Virus record (IMG/VR): IMGVR_UViG_3300009071_000048
Location: 1 to 27,584 of that record
Direction: 5' to 3' (one strand)
DNA length: 27,584 nucleotides
Origin: a virus
Part shown: piece by piece, positions 11,163-20,575 of the stretch
How positions within the stretch are numbered: the stretch's first letter is position 1
Layout of the letters: the number at the start of each line of letters is the position of its first letter
Notes under the pieces: generated by a model
Told to the model about the DNA's origin: nothing
The model's input: the letters and a program-made list of their open reading frames with translations, nothing else
Database searches by the model: none
Position numbers and translations under genes: made by a program

Positions 11163-11618
11163 ATGGATATGAAATTAATACAAGACCTAAGAAGTACGAT
11201 TATACAATTAAAAAAAGAGTATAACGAGCTAAGTAAAGAATCACAAAAAGCACGAGATTTTTACGAACAGCATACACGTTCTGGGAAATCTTGTGAAGAT
11301 TTAATAAAAGATAATAGAAAGACAATAGAAGATAATAATAAATTGAAATTAAAAATTCGTTGGGGACAAAACGGAAATATAATTTCTACGGAATTTCTTT
11401 GTGCTATTTATTATAATAATTTAATAGATGAAAATACGTATAATAAACTGTATCCAGAACATAATATGAATAGTTTATCTATGCTTGGAGAGCATCTTGC
11501 TAATGATGAACTAGCTCAAAAAGTATACATATTAAACCACGAAAGTAAACAGATGGCAATAGAGAGACACGAACACCAAGAATACATGGAAGAAGGAATA
11601 TATGAAAAACAACGATAA
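11163..11618 (+). CDS. Coiled-coil protein, unknown
   Basis: A 151-aa protein. The first half is a long charged coiled coil (residues about 4-70, KLIQDLRSTIIQLKKEYNEL and after), and the second half is helical with His/Glu-rich ends (AIERHEHQEYMEEG). AAGGAG lies about 13 nt upstream of ATG 11163. It overlaps the MazG-like gene by 17 nt. Function is not recognised. Confidence 0.6.
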   Translation: MDMKLIQDLRSTIIQLKKEYNELSKESQKARDFYEQHTRSGKSCEDLIKDNRKTIEDNNKLKLKIRWGQNGNIISTEFLCAIYYNNLIDENTYNKLYPEHNMNSLSMLGEHLANDELAQKVYILNHESKQMAIERHEHQEYMEEGIYEKQR

Positions 11619-11796
11619 AATATTATGTATGATTAAGCAGCGGCTAGATGTAGGTGCTGCAAAGTATGGGGAACAAGTTCCTATTGATGGAAGTAGGGAC
11701 AATCTTAAGGAAAGCATAGAAGAAGTTCTTGATTTGTGTGTCTATTTAGCTGGAGTTATGCTAGAATTACACGAAAAATACAAAAATGATGAATGA
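11602..11796 (+). CDS. Small MazG-like protein
   Basis: A 64-aa protein. The run KYGEQVP, RDNLKESIEEVLDLCVYLAG (residues about 33-52) resembles the short all-alpha phage nucleotide pyrophosphohydrolases of the MazG/dUTPase-like group: an EE-x-x-D helix that binds Mg and a preceding helix. It is shorter than typical members (about 90-110 aa), so some motif may be absent. Such enzymes remove modified or excess dNTPs during phage replication. It is the last gene of the + strand block, with GGAAGAAGGA upstream. Confidence 0.5.
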   Translation: MKNNDKILCMIKQRLDVGAAKYGEQVPIDGSRDNLKESIEEVLDLCVYLAGVMLELHEKYKNDE

Positions 11797-11918
11797 CGCA
11801 TTAGCTTGTAGCTTCAGGGCATTCAGTGTAATTAGTCGATAGTTATATCCAATAGAAAAAGTTATGGCCGTATAGGCCTATCCTCGTAAGGAGAATTTTA
11901 GAAAAGTGTAGAAAAAAT
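11797..11918. terminator. Convergent intergenic region with hairpins
   Basis: Here the two gene blocks meet tail to tail. GGCC-GTATA-GGCC (11867-11879) sits between the two stop codons; on the minus strand it is followed by TAACTTTTTC, fitting an end for late transcripts. TCCT-CGTA-AGGA (11881-11892) followed by GAATTTT fits an end for the + strand operon. The stems are short, so termination is only moderately supported. A 17-codon ATG frame at 11787 has no SD and is not called. Confidence 0.4.
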
Positions 11919-12818
11919 CTATTTAACTTTATTCTTCTGTGCTTTTTGAAAATAAAGTTTGTCGTAAGGACTTTCAAAATATTCATCTTTATATGGAAAC
12001 AAGCCATCATCACCATACCCGTATTTTTTTTTGTTAAAAGGAAAATATCCAAACTCATTAATGTCATCTCCTGCCCAGTATACATCTTTTACCTTTACTT
12101 TTTTAGATATTACTGTTCCTTCATTTACTATTTTCCCATCAGCTCTTTTCCAAAATGAGGCGTTTGCGTGTTGCTTTGCATATGTTGGACTTATTGTAAC
12201 CCAGTCTCCCGTATTAATATCTTTAACTCCTTTTGGAACTCCCCTGTATATTGTTAATTCTGCGTTTGGATTGTTTTTAAATTTCATAACTGACTTATAG
12301 CTTTCATCGTTAGCTATTCCAAATATATCTTTATAACCTTGTTTTGGACCTCTAGCATAAAATTCTTGGCCTCTTGCTCCATATATATCTTTAGGGTAAC
12401 CTGCTTGTCTTCCAGCAATATCCTCAGTTAAATCATCAAGCCTAATTGCTTCAGGAGTTTCTGGTCCTCTTGGTTGGTGGTCAATTCTATAAGAAGTATC
12501 TGCTTTTTCTTGAATTTTTTTAACTCTTTTTGCAGTAACAACAGAGCCTATGAATGGTAACATAGCCACAGAAGATAATGCCGCATCTTTAAATTTTCCC
12601 TCTGTAGCATATAAAATTGAATCTGCCATGTCAGCAGCAAAACCTGTTGGTCCAGGAGCAAAACCTAATCCCATTAAAAAATTATGAATACCTTCTGTGT
12701 TTTTTTGTTTTTTTAATTGCTTTCTGTTTGTAGTATTTAAAGCATCTGCAGCAGCAGTGTAATTGAACGAAGGAGAACCTACTAGGTCTAACATAGTTAT
12801 TTTCTTTTTATCTGACAC
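11919..12818 (-). CDS. Pre-toxin-like module fused to ADP-ribosyltransferase-like domain
   Basis: A 299-aa protein read from GTG 12818, directly after the stop of the 1270-aa gene. Residues 45-100 (GFAPGPTGFAADMADSILYA, then GKFKDAALSSVAMLPFIGSV) resemble the hydrophobic pre-toxin segment of polymorphic toxins. Residues 110-258 hold YPKDIYGARGQEFYARG, TIYRGVP (R192), GDWVTISPTYA (S210) and DDINEFGY (E255), the R-S-E order of ADP-ribosyltransferase-like folds. From memory this block recurs in phage virion-associated proteins. Its place after the internal virion genes suggests an injected effector. Enzyme activity is inference. Confidence 0.55.
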   Translation of the reverse strand: MSDKKKITMLDLVGSPSFNYTAAADALNTTNRKQLKKQKNTEGIHNFLMGLGFAPGPTGFAADMADSILYATEGKFKDAALSSVAMLPFIGSVVTAKRVKKIQEKADTSYRIDHQPRGPETPEAIRLDDLTEDIAGRQAGYPKDIYGARGQEFYARGPKQGYKDIFGIANDESYKSVMKFKNNPNAELTIYRGVPKGVKDINTGDWVTISPTYAKQHANASFWKRADGKIVNEGTVISKKVKVKDVYWAGDDINEFGYFPFNKKKYGYGDDGLFPYKDEYFESPYDKLYFQKAQKNKVK

Positions 12819-15800
12819 TTATGGATTTTCTTTTTTCTGACGTTGCTTGTAAACATATGACAATATTTCTTCTGCATTTGGTTGTAGCAAAGGTTGGTCT
12901 GGGTGAGCTGTGTTCCAAGATATAATTTTTCTTTTAGCTTCTGCATTTTTTCCTTGGTAAACATCTTTAACTATCTCTCTGTGAACTCTTCTTCTTTGAG
13001 ACTCTATTCTTCCTTCAGACTGCCTATCAGTTTCTAATCGTCTTGTTAAATTTTTTATATTAGAACCAAGTAATTTACTAAAGTTTTGTGGTGAACGCTT
13101 CATTGCTCCACTGACTCCATAATCATCTACATCTTCAAAGATACTTGTTAGGCCGTTCCAAACCGTTGTAACGTCATCCCATATAACAGGTTCAAGTATA
13201 TATCCTAGATTACCCATTTTATTATCAGCAGACATAAAGTCTGTTACAACTCCCATTGTTCCTACCGCTGCAAGCTCTTCCATAGTAGGTGTAAGAAGTT
13301 CTGTCCAGTAATCTGCTCTTTTATAGTTCTCTTCTCCTGAAATAAATCCTGGTTTCATTTCTGAAAAACTTTGTTTTGCTCTTCTCCAATCATACTCATC
13401 TTTACCAGATAGTAGATTTTGCATAAACTCATAAGAGTTAATAATAAATTTACCGCCAATACCAGCACCGATTGCTAATCTAGCAACAGGTAATACATTT
13501 CCTTCACGAACTTCTCTTCCAAGTCCTTTAGATATTAATTGTGATTGTTTAATACCAAACGTTTTCAGAACTAATAAAGGTCTAAACATTGGCTCTGTTA
13601 AAAACAAAGGTTCTTTTAATAAGTTTCTTTGTAGCTGAGTATCTTTAGCAAATCTAATTGCACCTTGCGTAAGCTCTGTCATACCTATTTCTTTTTTACC
13701 AGTCCAAGTAACTCCATAATCTCTTGAGAGTTTACGTTTGGCCCACGCCGTTCTACTTTGACCAGCTAAGGTATCATTAATAATTCTTTTCTTTGCACTA
13801 GCTGAAAGAGGAACATTTTTTAATAACACATTCTCCCCATTAGCTACACGATTTAAGTAACGCATCATATCAATACCTACAGAAGCAGACGTTTCAAGAT
13901 TTAACCTGTTCATTCCTGTAAAACCAGTTAACTTTGTAAGCCTACCTACAATCCTATCACTCAATGTGTTCCCACGTTTTGATGTACCAGTAAGAACTTC
14001 CATTGTGTTTAAAAATTGACTATCCCCATACAATCCCATTTCTTTTAATAACGCTTTTCTGTCTCCAGAAACAAATCGTTTCATATAACCTGGTATTCCA
14101 ACTCTATAATTACCTAGAAATAAAGATGAAATAAGAGGTTGTGTTATATTAACAATCGTTGCAAGACCACCACCAATTTTAGTACCAATTTCAAAATTAA
14201 CCATCTGTCTTACAAACTCTTTATTTTTAGGAGATAGATTTCTAGATGGGTCTAATTCTATAGCACCAGTTACTCTAAGCATAAGCTCTTTCATTGTATC
14301 TGCAGTAGCTCTGTCTGCTGTTTTACCAACCTTACCTGTTGATACATCATCAATTAATTGTATTGCATTTTGATAATTAGTCCCAAAAAATTTCTTGGTA
14401 GCTAACTGATTAGCCATTTGGTTTGTATAGTTTAGTATGTTGGCATAAGCATTCTCTTCAAATATAGGTATGTTATATCCTTTTCCAGGAACCCAACTAA
14501 CATTACCAGTTCTTGACTTATCTATATTACTAAAAGGTCTAGACTTTTTTTGTATTAAATGCCTGTCCATGTCAGTAAAAATTTTAACAACATCATTTCC
14601 ATATTGTTGCTTTAATGATTTAAAATAAGTTTGAAGAGGTTTGTTTCCCGCATTATCTTTTAATATGTTTGATAATTTATTTTGTAAAAAACTTACAACT
14701 TCTGGGTCGTTAGCTATTTTGTCTACCCCAGCATACACTCTTGGTTCTTTTCTATTTATATCTGCTCTAAAGTTTCTTAACAAATCAGCTAAGTCTTCTT
14801 GTAAAAATCTTCCTGCATAATTACCTTGGTATGCTTTCATATCTAGACCTTCTTTTACTCCAGCCTTATAAAGGTCATCGTATATACTTCTCATTTCTTT
14901 AGCTATATTACTCATATTAGAGGTGATACCTACATTCGTTTCAAGCTCTTCAGTAACTAATTTCATAAGTTTTTTATCAGTCATATTTTTCATATTAGCA
15001 CCAGGTATTTTGTTTAGTCTTCCCAAAACAGCTGCAGCTATTTGTGATGAATAATCTGCGTGATGGCTAACTTGATACATTAAATGTTTTGCTTCTAAAG
15101 CAACCCCTGGCTTACTTAGTTTTGCTTCTACACTTCTAATTCCAGATAAATAGTTTTGACTTTCAATTCTTTTACCTAATACTGGAATAGTAAATCCATC
15201 TAATGTTAGTTTATCAAAGGCTCTTGATATTCCTCCAAATACTCCAGGTAAATATTGCCTAGAATATTCTACCTCTACTGCAGCTAGTTCTTGAGCAAAC
15301 TTTTCTAGTTGAGATTTTTGAGATAGTTTTTTATTTAATTGATATAATTCTCTTTCTGTTAATGAACCTAATCCTCTGTCTGAAGGCTTTAATCCTTTAG
15401 GAACGTTTCCATTTCTTAATCCAAAAACTATTTTTCTTATTTGGTTTGTATCGTTTATACCTAAAGTGTCAAGTTCTCTTCCAATACTTCTTACTAGTTC
15501 AAATCTTGGAGCTTTTTTACTCTGTACTATATTAAATTCTTTATAAAACTCAGACGATGGTACTGTCTTAGGCTTAGTTAATCCTGCGGATTTATAAGTA
15601 ATTGTATCAAGACCTTTTTCTACAACACTAACTAAAGAACCATCTTTAGACCAAAACTGCTCTCCACCCCTTATAACATCTGAAGCTTTCTTTGCTGCTA
15701 TATCTCTTTCTAAAGCTTCTCCAGCTTTAATCTTTATATTCTCAGGCCTATCTTTAAACTTAATAGCATTCTTATTTCCAAACGCTGCGTTAGTTTCTTC

Positions 15801-16631
15801 TATTATACCTTTTCTACTTTGAATGCTACTTAGTCTACCTCTAGTCAGTAAATTAATACCACCTAACAAACCAATGGTATGTCCTAAGTCTTGAGGATTT
15901 GGCATAAGATTTCCTTCTGACCAAGAGTAAGGTGCAACAAACCCAGCTGATTCACCAGCTAATCCTAAAGCTCCTTTTAGTATTGGAGATTTTTTTCCAA
16001 CAATATTAGTGGCTGCAATACCACCAACTTTACCAGCAGGTAAAACAACCGCACCAACTATAGCTTTATTAATTCCTTTTAGCCAGTCATAATCTTCATC
16101 GTTTACACCTTGTCTAAGCATTTCGTGTGTACCACTAATCACTGAAAAACCAGATGAATCTTTTAATAATCTATCACCATTATCTACAAAAGTTTTAGTT
16201 AATTGTTTTTGGACTTGATTAATGTAGGTAGGGTTTGCTCCATTGTCTGCTAAAATTTTACTAGCTTGTCCAATGTTTTGTTTCATTTTATTTCTAGCAC
16301 TGCTTGAAGCAACTCTTTTTACTGTTTGTTTTCCTGCTCCTTTTAAAGCAACCGATGCGAATCCTGCACCAGTTAGGTATGCAGGTATGTCTCCAATAAA
16401 AGATAATACGGTAGTCCCTACATCAAAGAGGGTTCCATATTCATATTGAGATAAATCATGTCTTTCCGCACCATTAATTAGCTGGTCAGCCAAACCGATT
16501 GTGCTTTTATTATATGATTCTTTTAGAAAGTTATTGACGTGTCCAGGAAAAGCCAACTTAATTGGTGCTGGTCTTCCAACGCCTAAGCTAGGAGTAAAAG
16601 AATTATTATAAGTTCTTTGACCTTCAGGCAT
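12819..16631 (-). CDS. Very large internal virion / ejection protein
   Basis: A 1270-aa protein, the largest in the window. It begins MPEGQRTYNNSFTPSLGVGR, has a hydrophobic segment at about residues 67-98 (GTTVLSFIGDIPAYLTGAGF) and another Gly/Leu-rich one near 250, then mixed helical, basic sequence to the end. Its size and position after three other internal-type proteins parallel the large ejection protein of T7-like phages (gp16), but I see no lysozyme-like motif and cannot prove homology. The start is in a TAATG overlap with the 505-aa gene; the stop abuts the ART-like gene. Confidence 0.6.
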   Translation of the reverse strand: MPEGQRTYNNSFTPSLGVGRPAPIKLAFPGHVNNFLKESYNKSTIGLADQLINGAERHDLSQYEYGTLFDVGTTVLSFIGDIPAYLTGAGFASVALKGAGKQTVKRVASSSARNKMKQNIGQASKILADNGANPTYINQVQKQLTKTFVDNGDRLLKDSSGFSVISGTHEMLRQGVNDEDYDWLKGINKAIVGAVVLPAGKVGGIAATNIVGKKSPILKGALGLAGESAGFVAPYSWSEGNLMPNPQDLGHTIGLLGGINLLTRGRLSSIQSRKGIIEETNAAFGNKNAIKFKDRPENIKIKAGEALERDIAAKKASDVIRGGEQFWSKDGSLVSVVEKGLDTITYKSAGLTKPKTVPSSEFYKEFNIVQSKKAPRFELVRSIGRELDTLGINDTNQIRKIVFGLRNGNVPKGLKPSDRGLGSLTERELYQLNKKLSQKSQLEKFAQELAAVEVEYSRQYLPGVFGGISRAFDKLTLDGFTIPVLGKRIESQNYLSGIRSVEAKLSKPGVALEAKHLMYQVSHHADYSSQIAAAVLGRLNKIPGANMKNMTDKKLMKLVTEELETNVGITSNMSNIAKEMRSIYDDLYKAGVKEGLDMKAYQGNYAGRFLQEDLADLLRNFRADINRKEPRVYAGVDKIANDPEVVSFLQNKLSNILKDNAGNKPLQTYFKSLKQQYGNDVVKIFTDMDRHLIQKKSRPFSNIDKSRTGNVSWVPGKGYNIPIFEENAYANILNYTNQMANQLATKKFFGTNYQNAIQLIDDVSTGKVGKTADRATADTMKELMLRVTGAIELDPSRNLSPKNKEFVRQMVNFEIGTKIGGGLATIVNITQPLISSLFLGNYRVGIPGYMKRFVSGDRKALLKEMGLYGDSQFLNTMEVLTGTSKRGNTLSDRIVGRLTKLTGFTGMNRLNLETSASVGIDMMRYLNRVANGENVLLKNVPLSASAKKRIINDTLAGQSRTAWAKRKLSRDYGVTWTGKKEIGMTELTQGAIRFAKDTQLQRNLLKEPLFLTEPMFRPLLVLKTFGIKQSQLISKGLGREVREGNVLPVARLAIGAGIGGKFIINSYEFMQNLLSGKDEYDWRRAKQSFSEMKPGFISGEENYKRADYWTELLTPTMEELAAVGTMGVVTDFMSADNKMGNLGYILEPVIWDDVTTVWNGLTSIFEDVDDYGVSGAMKRSPQNFSKLLGSNIKNLTRRLETDRQSEGRIESQRRRVHREIVKDVYQGKNAEAKRKIISWNTAHPDQPLLQPNAEEILSYVYKQRQKKENP

Positions 16632-18148
16632 TACTGCCCTAATAATTCTAGTATTTCATCTAAGTAAACATTACGACTTAATCTTTCTTCAATTACGTCT
16701 ATCTTACTTTGAATTAAGTTTAGTCTTTTATTTTTAAGACTTGGTTTTAATACACCATTTTCAACTCTTGTATATCTTTTTTGTAAGTCTCTAAGTTTTT
16801 CTAAGTCTGGCCCTCTGGTGTCATCTACACGTTTACCATCAGAAAAAAGAGTCGCTCTTCGGTCAAACTCTTTCTTTTTAACTGGTTTACCAAGTATTTT
16901 TTCTGGGAGTGCGTCTGTTATCGCACTAGTTCCTCTTAATTCTAAACTATCTAAAAGTTCTAATGCTTCACTTGTAGAAATATTCCCACCTATATTGTCT
17001 ATTTCAGAAATAAGTTTATCTACTGATAAAGGAAATGCAGCTAATTCTTTTTCTGTATACATACGACCACTCATATAGTCAGGAGTATCATCAGTCAATA
17101 ATCCAGATATATTTTCTAAAGTAGATGAAATAGGGTCTAAAACTTCTTCTGGGTTTGCATCAAATGCATTTTCTTCAAACTCTGTAATGTCTAGGCTTGT
17201 AAGAGTTTCTATAGCATCTGGAGATAAATCTTCAAATTCTGCAATAGGTACCTTAGATATAACCTCTTCTGTTTCATCTTCATTTACTGAGGATGTACTA
17301 CCATCACCTTGTGAGTCTATATTATTTTTTTTATCGTATTGTGCAATAGCATAGTCTAATTTGTTATCCCTAAAATAATTAAAGTCTTGTATACTTTTGT
17401 CTAATTGTAGATATTCCTTGTCAAGGTTGGAAATCCTTTCATTAAGCTGTGCATATGTTAATTCTTGTTGATTGTCTCCTGTACCAATAATTATACTTCC
17501 ACCTTGAATTTGTCTTGCAGTATTTAAATCTATTGATTCTAATCTAGATTGATATTCAGCATCTGATTCTAATTCTGTTTGTGGAAAAACTCCTCTAAAG
17601 TTAACTTCTTGTTGTCTCAATCCAGCTATCTCAGTAGTCAAACTGCCATATCTGTTTGTATCTTGTGAATATTGAGTTCTATCTATACTGCTAATAATTT
17701 TAGAAAAACTTTTTGTCATTTTAGCTTCTGCTGATTGTCGTGCTCTATCAACATATGGACCATCTGGGTCTATTGTTTTATACAAAGCTACAAGTTCATC
17801 AGCTGTTTCAGCTTTATCAAAATCTTTAATAGAATTTTCTTGTATTTTTAAGTCTGGAAAATCATATGTATTATCAAATAATGTTACAACTTCAGTAAGA
17901 TTCATAGATTCAGCCATCTCTCTTTTTTTAGAAATGTCAGGAAATTGCTTTTCAAACTTTAAAAACAAGTTATAGTTATCACGTTTAGCTTTTTCTTCTA
18001 ATTGTTTTTCAGCAATTCTTTCTTGTGCTTCTATCTGTGCACGCTCTAATCTATCTCTTGTAGTGCCAAATATAGAGTCAACGATATTAGTGCTTGGCTC
18101 TTTATAACTAACATTTATATCTCTAGTTAATCCTTTTCCGTTAGCCAT
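16631..18148 (-). CDS. Acidic coiled-coil virion protein
   Basis: A 505-aa acidic, largely helical protein. It has coiled-coil segments (residues about 30-65, RLERAQIEAQERIAEKQLEE; and near 235-270) and a Glu/Asp-rich stretch (about 285-350), with several Asp-Pro turns. Composition and gene order fit an internal or ejection protein that assembles around the large 1270-aa protein. It starts in a TAATG overlap with the 389-aa gene (SD AAGGAGGG), and its own stop overlaps the next start the same way. Confidence 0.55.
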   Translation of the reverse strand: MANGKGLTRDINVSYKEPSTNIVDSIFGTTRDRLERAQIEAQERIAEKQLEEKAKRDNYNLFLKFEKQFPDISKKREMAESMNLTEVVTLFDNTYDFPDLKIQENSIKDFDKAETADELVALYKTIDPDGPYVDRARQSAEAKMTKSFSKIISSIDRTQYSQDTNRYGSLTTEIAGLRQQEVNFRGVFPQTELESDAEYQSRLESIDLNTARQIQGGSIIIGTGDNQQELTYAQLNERISNLDKEYLQLDKSIQDFNYFRDNKLDYAIAQYDKKNNIDSQGDGSTSSVNEDETEEVISKVPIAEFEDLSPDAIETLTSLDITEFEENAFDANPEEVLDPISSTLENISGLLTDDTPDYMSGRMYTEKELAAFPLSVDKLISEIDNIGGNISTSEALELLDSLELRGTSAITDALPEKILGKPVKKKEFDRRATLFSDGKRVDDTRGPDLEKLRDLQKRYTRVENGVLKPSLKNKRLNLIQSKIDVIEERLSRNVYLDEILELLGQ

Positions 18149-19317
18149 TAGTAGTTCCCTCCTTGCTGGTTTTCTAATATAGATGTAATAAAGTCAGTCA
18201 CTTGTTGTTGAGAGGGATATGCAGTATTAGTTCCATAGTATTCATTAATATAATTTTGTACATCTGCAATTTGTGAATCATTTAAATTGAAGTTTTCATA
18301 TTGTTGTGAATAGTTTGGAGCAGTTATAACTTCGTTTGCACCACCTGTTCCACCTTTTAAGTATTGTCCTAAGTCTACATTAGCATCAAGTAAATCATTT
18401 CTAGCAGATGATAAACCAGATTTAAGAGTATCTATTGTTCCTGATAATAAACTATCTAACGATGATACATATTGTCCTTCAGCTCCCATTAGTTGACCTT
18501 GTAATACATCTTCTAATGTTTCTCTTGCTTGTTGCTGTCTAACACCTTGTCTACCACCCATTAATCCAGAAGTGCTAGATTGTGCATTCATATCTAATAA
18601 AGTTCTTGCTTCGTTTGATGCTCCAGTTGCTACATCCCCAAGCATCATACTTCTTCCCTCTTGAAGGTTTCTTAGTTTTTCTCCAGTTCCCTGAAAGTAA
18701 TCTCCAAATTGTTCTACGACTCCCATCTCTAATAAGGTGTCACGTAATCCATCTTTATTAGTTTTTACATCTGAGATGTTAAAACCCATTAAGGCTCCTA
18801 TTTCGTCTACATCTAACTTAAAGTCAGATAAAAAGGTTTTATATTGGTCTGCTTCATTAGGACTTAACCCAGAAAGAAACGAAGAAAATAAATCTGATGT
18901 CGGTGTAAAGAATGAACTACTATCTGGTGCTCCACCAGGCAAGGTTCCCATCATACCACCTGAAGTATCAGATGTTTGTTGCCCTCCTGTTTGGTCTGGG
19001 TCAGTAGAAAAATTATTTCCAAATCCAAACATTTCAGATGAGTTTTGTAACCCTTGATTTTGCATTTGATTTTGATAAAAACTAGGAGCACCAGCTTGTA
19101 CTGGCCCTGATTGATTCATTGAAGATAAAGGTTGTTGGAATCCTTGCATTGCAACCTCTGAGGTTTGTCCTATTTGATTGTCTAAGTCTGTATTAAAAGA
19201 TTGCATACCACCGAAAGGTTTCATCCCTTCCATAGGATTTAAATTCATTTTTTTATTTCTTTCTTTTAACTTTTCAAGAGGAGCAACACCTAATAAGCTT
19301 TTTAAATTTATTGCCAT
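18148..19317 (-). CDS. Gln/Asn/Gly-rich virion protein
   Basis: A 389-aa protein. The first 130 residues are Met/Gln/Asn/Gly/Ser-rich and look disordered (AMQGFQQPLSSMNQ; YQNQMQNQGLQNSS; DTSGGMMGTLPGG). The C-terminal 250 residues are helical, ending in a Gln/Asn/Tyr-rich tail. A disordered Q/N-rich start is common in phage internal core proteins. The start and stop are both TAATG junctions. Function is inferred from neighbours only. Confidence 0.5.
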   Translation of the reverse strand: MAINLKSLLGVAPLEKLKERNKKMNLNPMEGMKPFGGMQSFNTDLDNQIGQTSEVAMQGFQQPLSSMNQSGPVQAGAPSFYQNQMQNQGLQNSSEMFGFGNNFSTDPDQTGGQQTSDTSGGMMGTLPGGAPDSSSFFTPTSDLFSSFLSGLSPNEADQYKTFLSDFKLDVDEIGALMGFNISDVKTNKDGLRDTLLEMGVVEQFGDYFQGTGEKLRNLQEGRSMMLGDVATGASNEARTLLDMNAQSSTSGLMGGRQGVRQQQARETLEDVLQGQLMGAEGQYVSSLDSLLSGTIDTLKSGLSSARNDLLDANVDLGQYLKGGTGGANEVITAPNYSQQYENFNLNDSQIADVQNYINEYYGTNTAYPSQQQVTDFITSILENQQGGNY

Positions 19318-20096
19318 TATTCTCTACCTTTCAAGTCTAATTGATTTTGTTGCAAGAAACGTACTAAAGCTGCAGTAGCATCTTCTGGCATATTTTGTTG
19401 AGTTGTTTTATCAATATAAGAAGTTGGGTCTGATAAATAATCTCCAGCTTCTCCCATAAATGATTTGAATAAACTGTCACTTTTAAAACCTTCTGGATTT
19501 TGTAAATACTCATCACTAAATACATCAAATCCTTCTACATCTTCAAACATAGGAAAATTTTCTCCTCCTTTAAATACATTTAGTGGATTAAACTTTTCTT
19601 TAAAAGAGTCAAACTTATCTGTATATTTTTCAGTAGCATCTTTAAACTCATCACTCTTCATTACTTCACCAATTATTATATCTAGTCCCATACTTTTAAG
19701 ACTGTTACTAGCTTTCATATCTTCGGTTGATTCTCTTAGAGCGTCTTTTACTCGCCTGCTAATTTCATCTCCTTTTGTTTTAAGATACTTTAGCTTTGAT
19801 GTATTAATTCCTGGAGATGAAAGCAAGGTGCTTCTTTTTTTATCGTCTACTAAAGCTGCAGTAGCATCAAAAATTAAATCATCGAATTTATTAGGAGTAA
19901 GTCCTGTTATAAACTTAGCAGCTTTTCTTACAAAACCTTGGCTTCTAGTATTTTTTAATTTATTAAGTTTGTTTTGTACCATTTTTTCTATCATAATGGT
20001 ATCTTCAGTTCTTAGTTTTAAAAGTTGTAAAAGATTATTTTCTTTAGCTGTACTAAATTTAGTTTGATTTTGATATGTTCCTCGTGCATTATACAT
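19317..20096 (-). CDS. Probable internal virion protein
   Basis: A 259-aa basic-to-acidic helical protein beginning MYNARGTYQNQTKFSTAKEN. It has Lys/Leu-rich helices up to about residue 170, then an acidic Phe/Asp-rich segment (FPMFEDVEGFDVFSDEYLQN). No domain is recognised. It is the first of four consecutive internal-type genes (259, 389, 505, 1270 aa). The start overlaps a 36-aa gene by 8 nt; the stop overlaps the next start as TAATG. Confidence 0.5.
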   Translation of the reverse strand: MYNARGTYQNQTKFSTAKENNLLQLLKLRTEDTIMIEKMVQNKLNKLKNTRSQGFVRKAAKFITGLTPNKFDDLIFDATAALVDDKKRSTLLSSPGINTSKLKYLKTKGDEISRRVKDALRESTEDMKASNSLKSMGLDIIIGEVMKSDEFKDATEKYTDKFDSFKEKFNPLNVFKGGENFPMFEDVEGFDVFSDEYLQNPEGFKSDSLFKSFMGEAGDYLSDPTSYIDKTTQQNMPEDATAALVRFLQQNQLDLKGRE

Positions 20097-20199
20097 AAAT
20101 GTATTCCCTAGGTGTTTGGGTTAAATTTACAAATTTGTCGTCAGTCAAGTCAAGAACTACGACAGTAAATACCCTATTAGTGTGTGTATTATTATTCAT
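20089..20199 (-). CDS. Very small protein, possible coupling peptide
   Basis: A 36-aa frame between the 124-aa and 259-aa genes: MNNNTHTNRVFTVVVLDLTD, then a basic-aromatic end (TPREYIYV). ATG 20199 follows the previous stop by one base, and its stop overlaps the start of the 259-aa gene by 8 nt. There is no strong SD, so it depends on reinitiation. The tight fit between neighbours and the lack of stop codons support it. Function unknown. Confidence 0.45.
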   Translation of the reverse strand: MNNNTHTNRVFTVVVLDLTDDKFVNLTQTPREYIYV

Positions 20200-20200
20200 A

Positions 20201-20575
20201 TTATTTTAAAATTAAGCTTTCTCCATCTGGAGCAACTTCAAATTCTCCCACTACTACATTTGAATCTCCAGCAGCAGGTACAGAACCATAGAACTTTTTA
20301 CCAGTACCAGCTCTAACTCCACCAGAAAATATTTTAATAGCATCTCTTGCTGGTTTCTTTATATCAGAGAACTTTGCAAATGTTTTTAATTCTTGTATTT
20401 CTGGACTACTATACTCTAGTTCAAATATTTTACCAAATTCTTTTCGTATTACTTTTAGTCTTCCTTTGTGGTATTGTAATATCTCTTCACCATTTTTCAT
20501 TTGATTAACAGATACAGGTCCACGTTTAACTTGTTTGCTTGTTCCAGATACTGCTCTTCCTTTAACTAGTGTCAT
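20201..20575 (-). CDS. Small virion-region protein, unknown
   Basis: A 124-aa protein beginning MTLVKGRAVSGTSKQVKRGP, basic at the N-terminus, with a beta-rich C-terminus (KKFYGSVPAAGDSNVVVGEF). It starts in a TAATG overlap with the tail gene stop. Its place between the gp10-like tail protein and the internal virion genes suggests a small structural or assembly protein. No family is recognised. Confidence 0.55.
   Translation of the reverse strand: MTLVKGRAVSGTSKQVKRGPVSVNQMKNGEEILQYHKGRLKVIRKEFGKIFELEYSSPEIQELKTFAKFSDIKKPARDAIKIFSGGVRAGTGKKFYGSVPAAGDSNVVVGEFEVAPDGESLILK

Noticed and set aside
11787-11840. 17-codon ATG frame after the MazG-like gene
   Set aside because: No Shine-Dalgarno site, too short, and within the convergent terminator region.
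11946-12300. Plus-strand frames of 70 and 89 codons
   Set aside because: Antisense to the ART-like gene, no ribosome sites, hydrophobic shadow composition.
13960-13980. Reversed GGGAAC inside the 1270-aa gene
   Set aside because: Within coding sequence and no -10-like box at 17 nt; the same holds for copies near 5876, 11668 and 18683.
19465-20067. 200-codon plus-strand frame
   Set aside because: Antisense to the well-placed 259-aa gene; Ser/Leu/Phe-rich composition typical of the reverse of a Lys/Glu-rich gene; no ribosome site.
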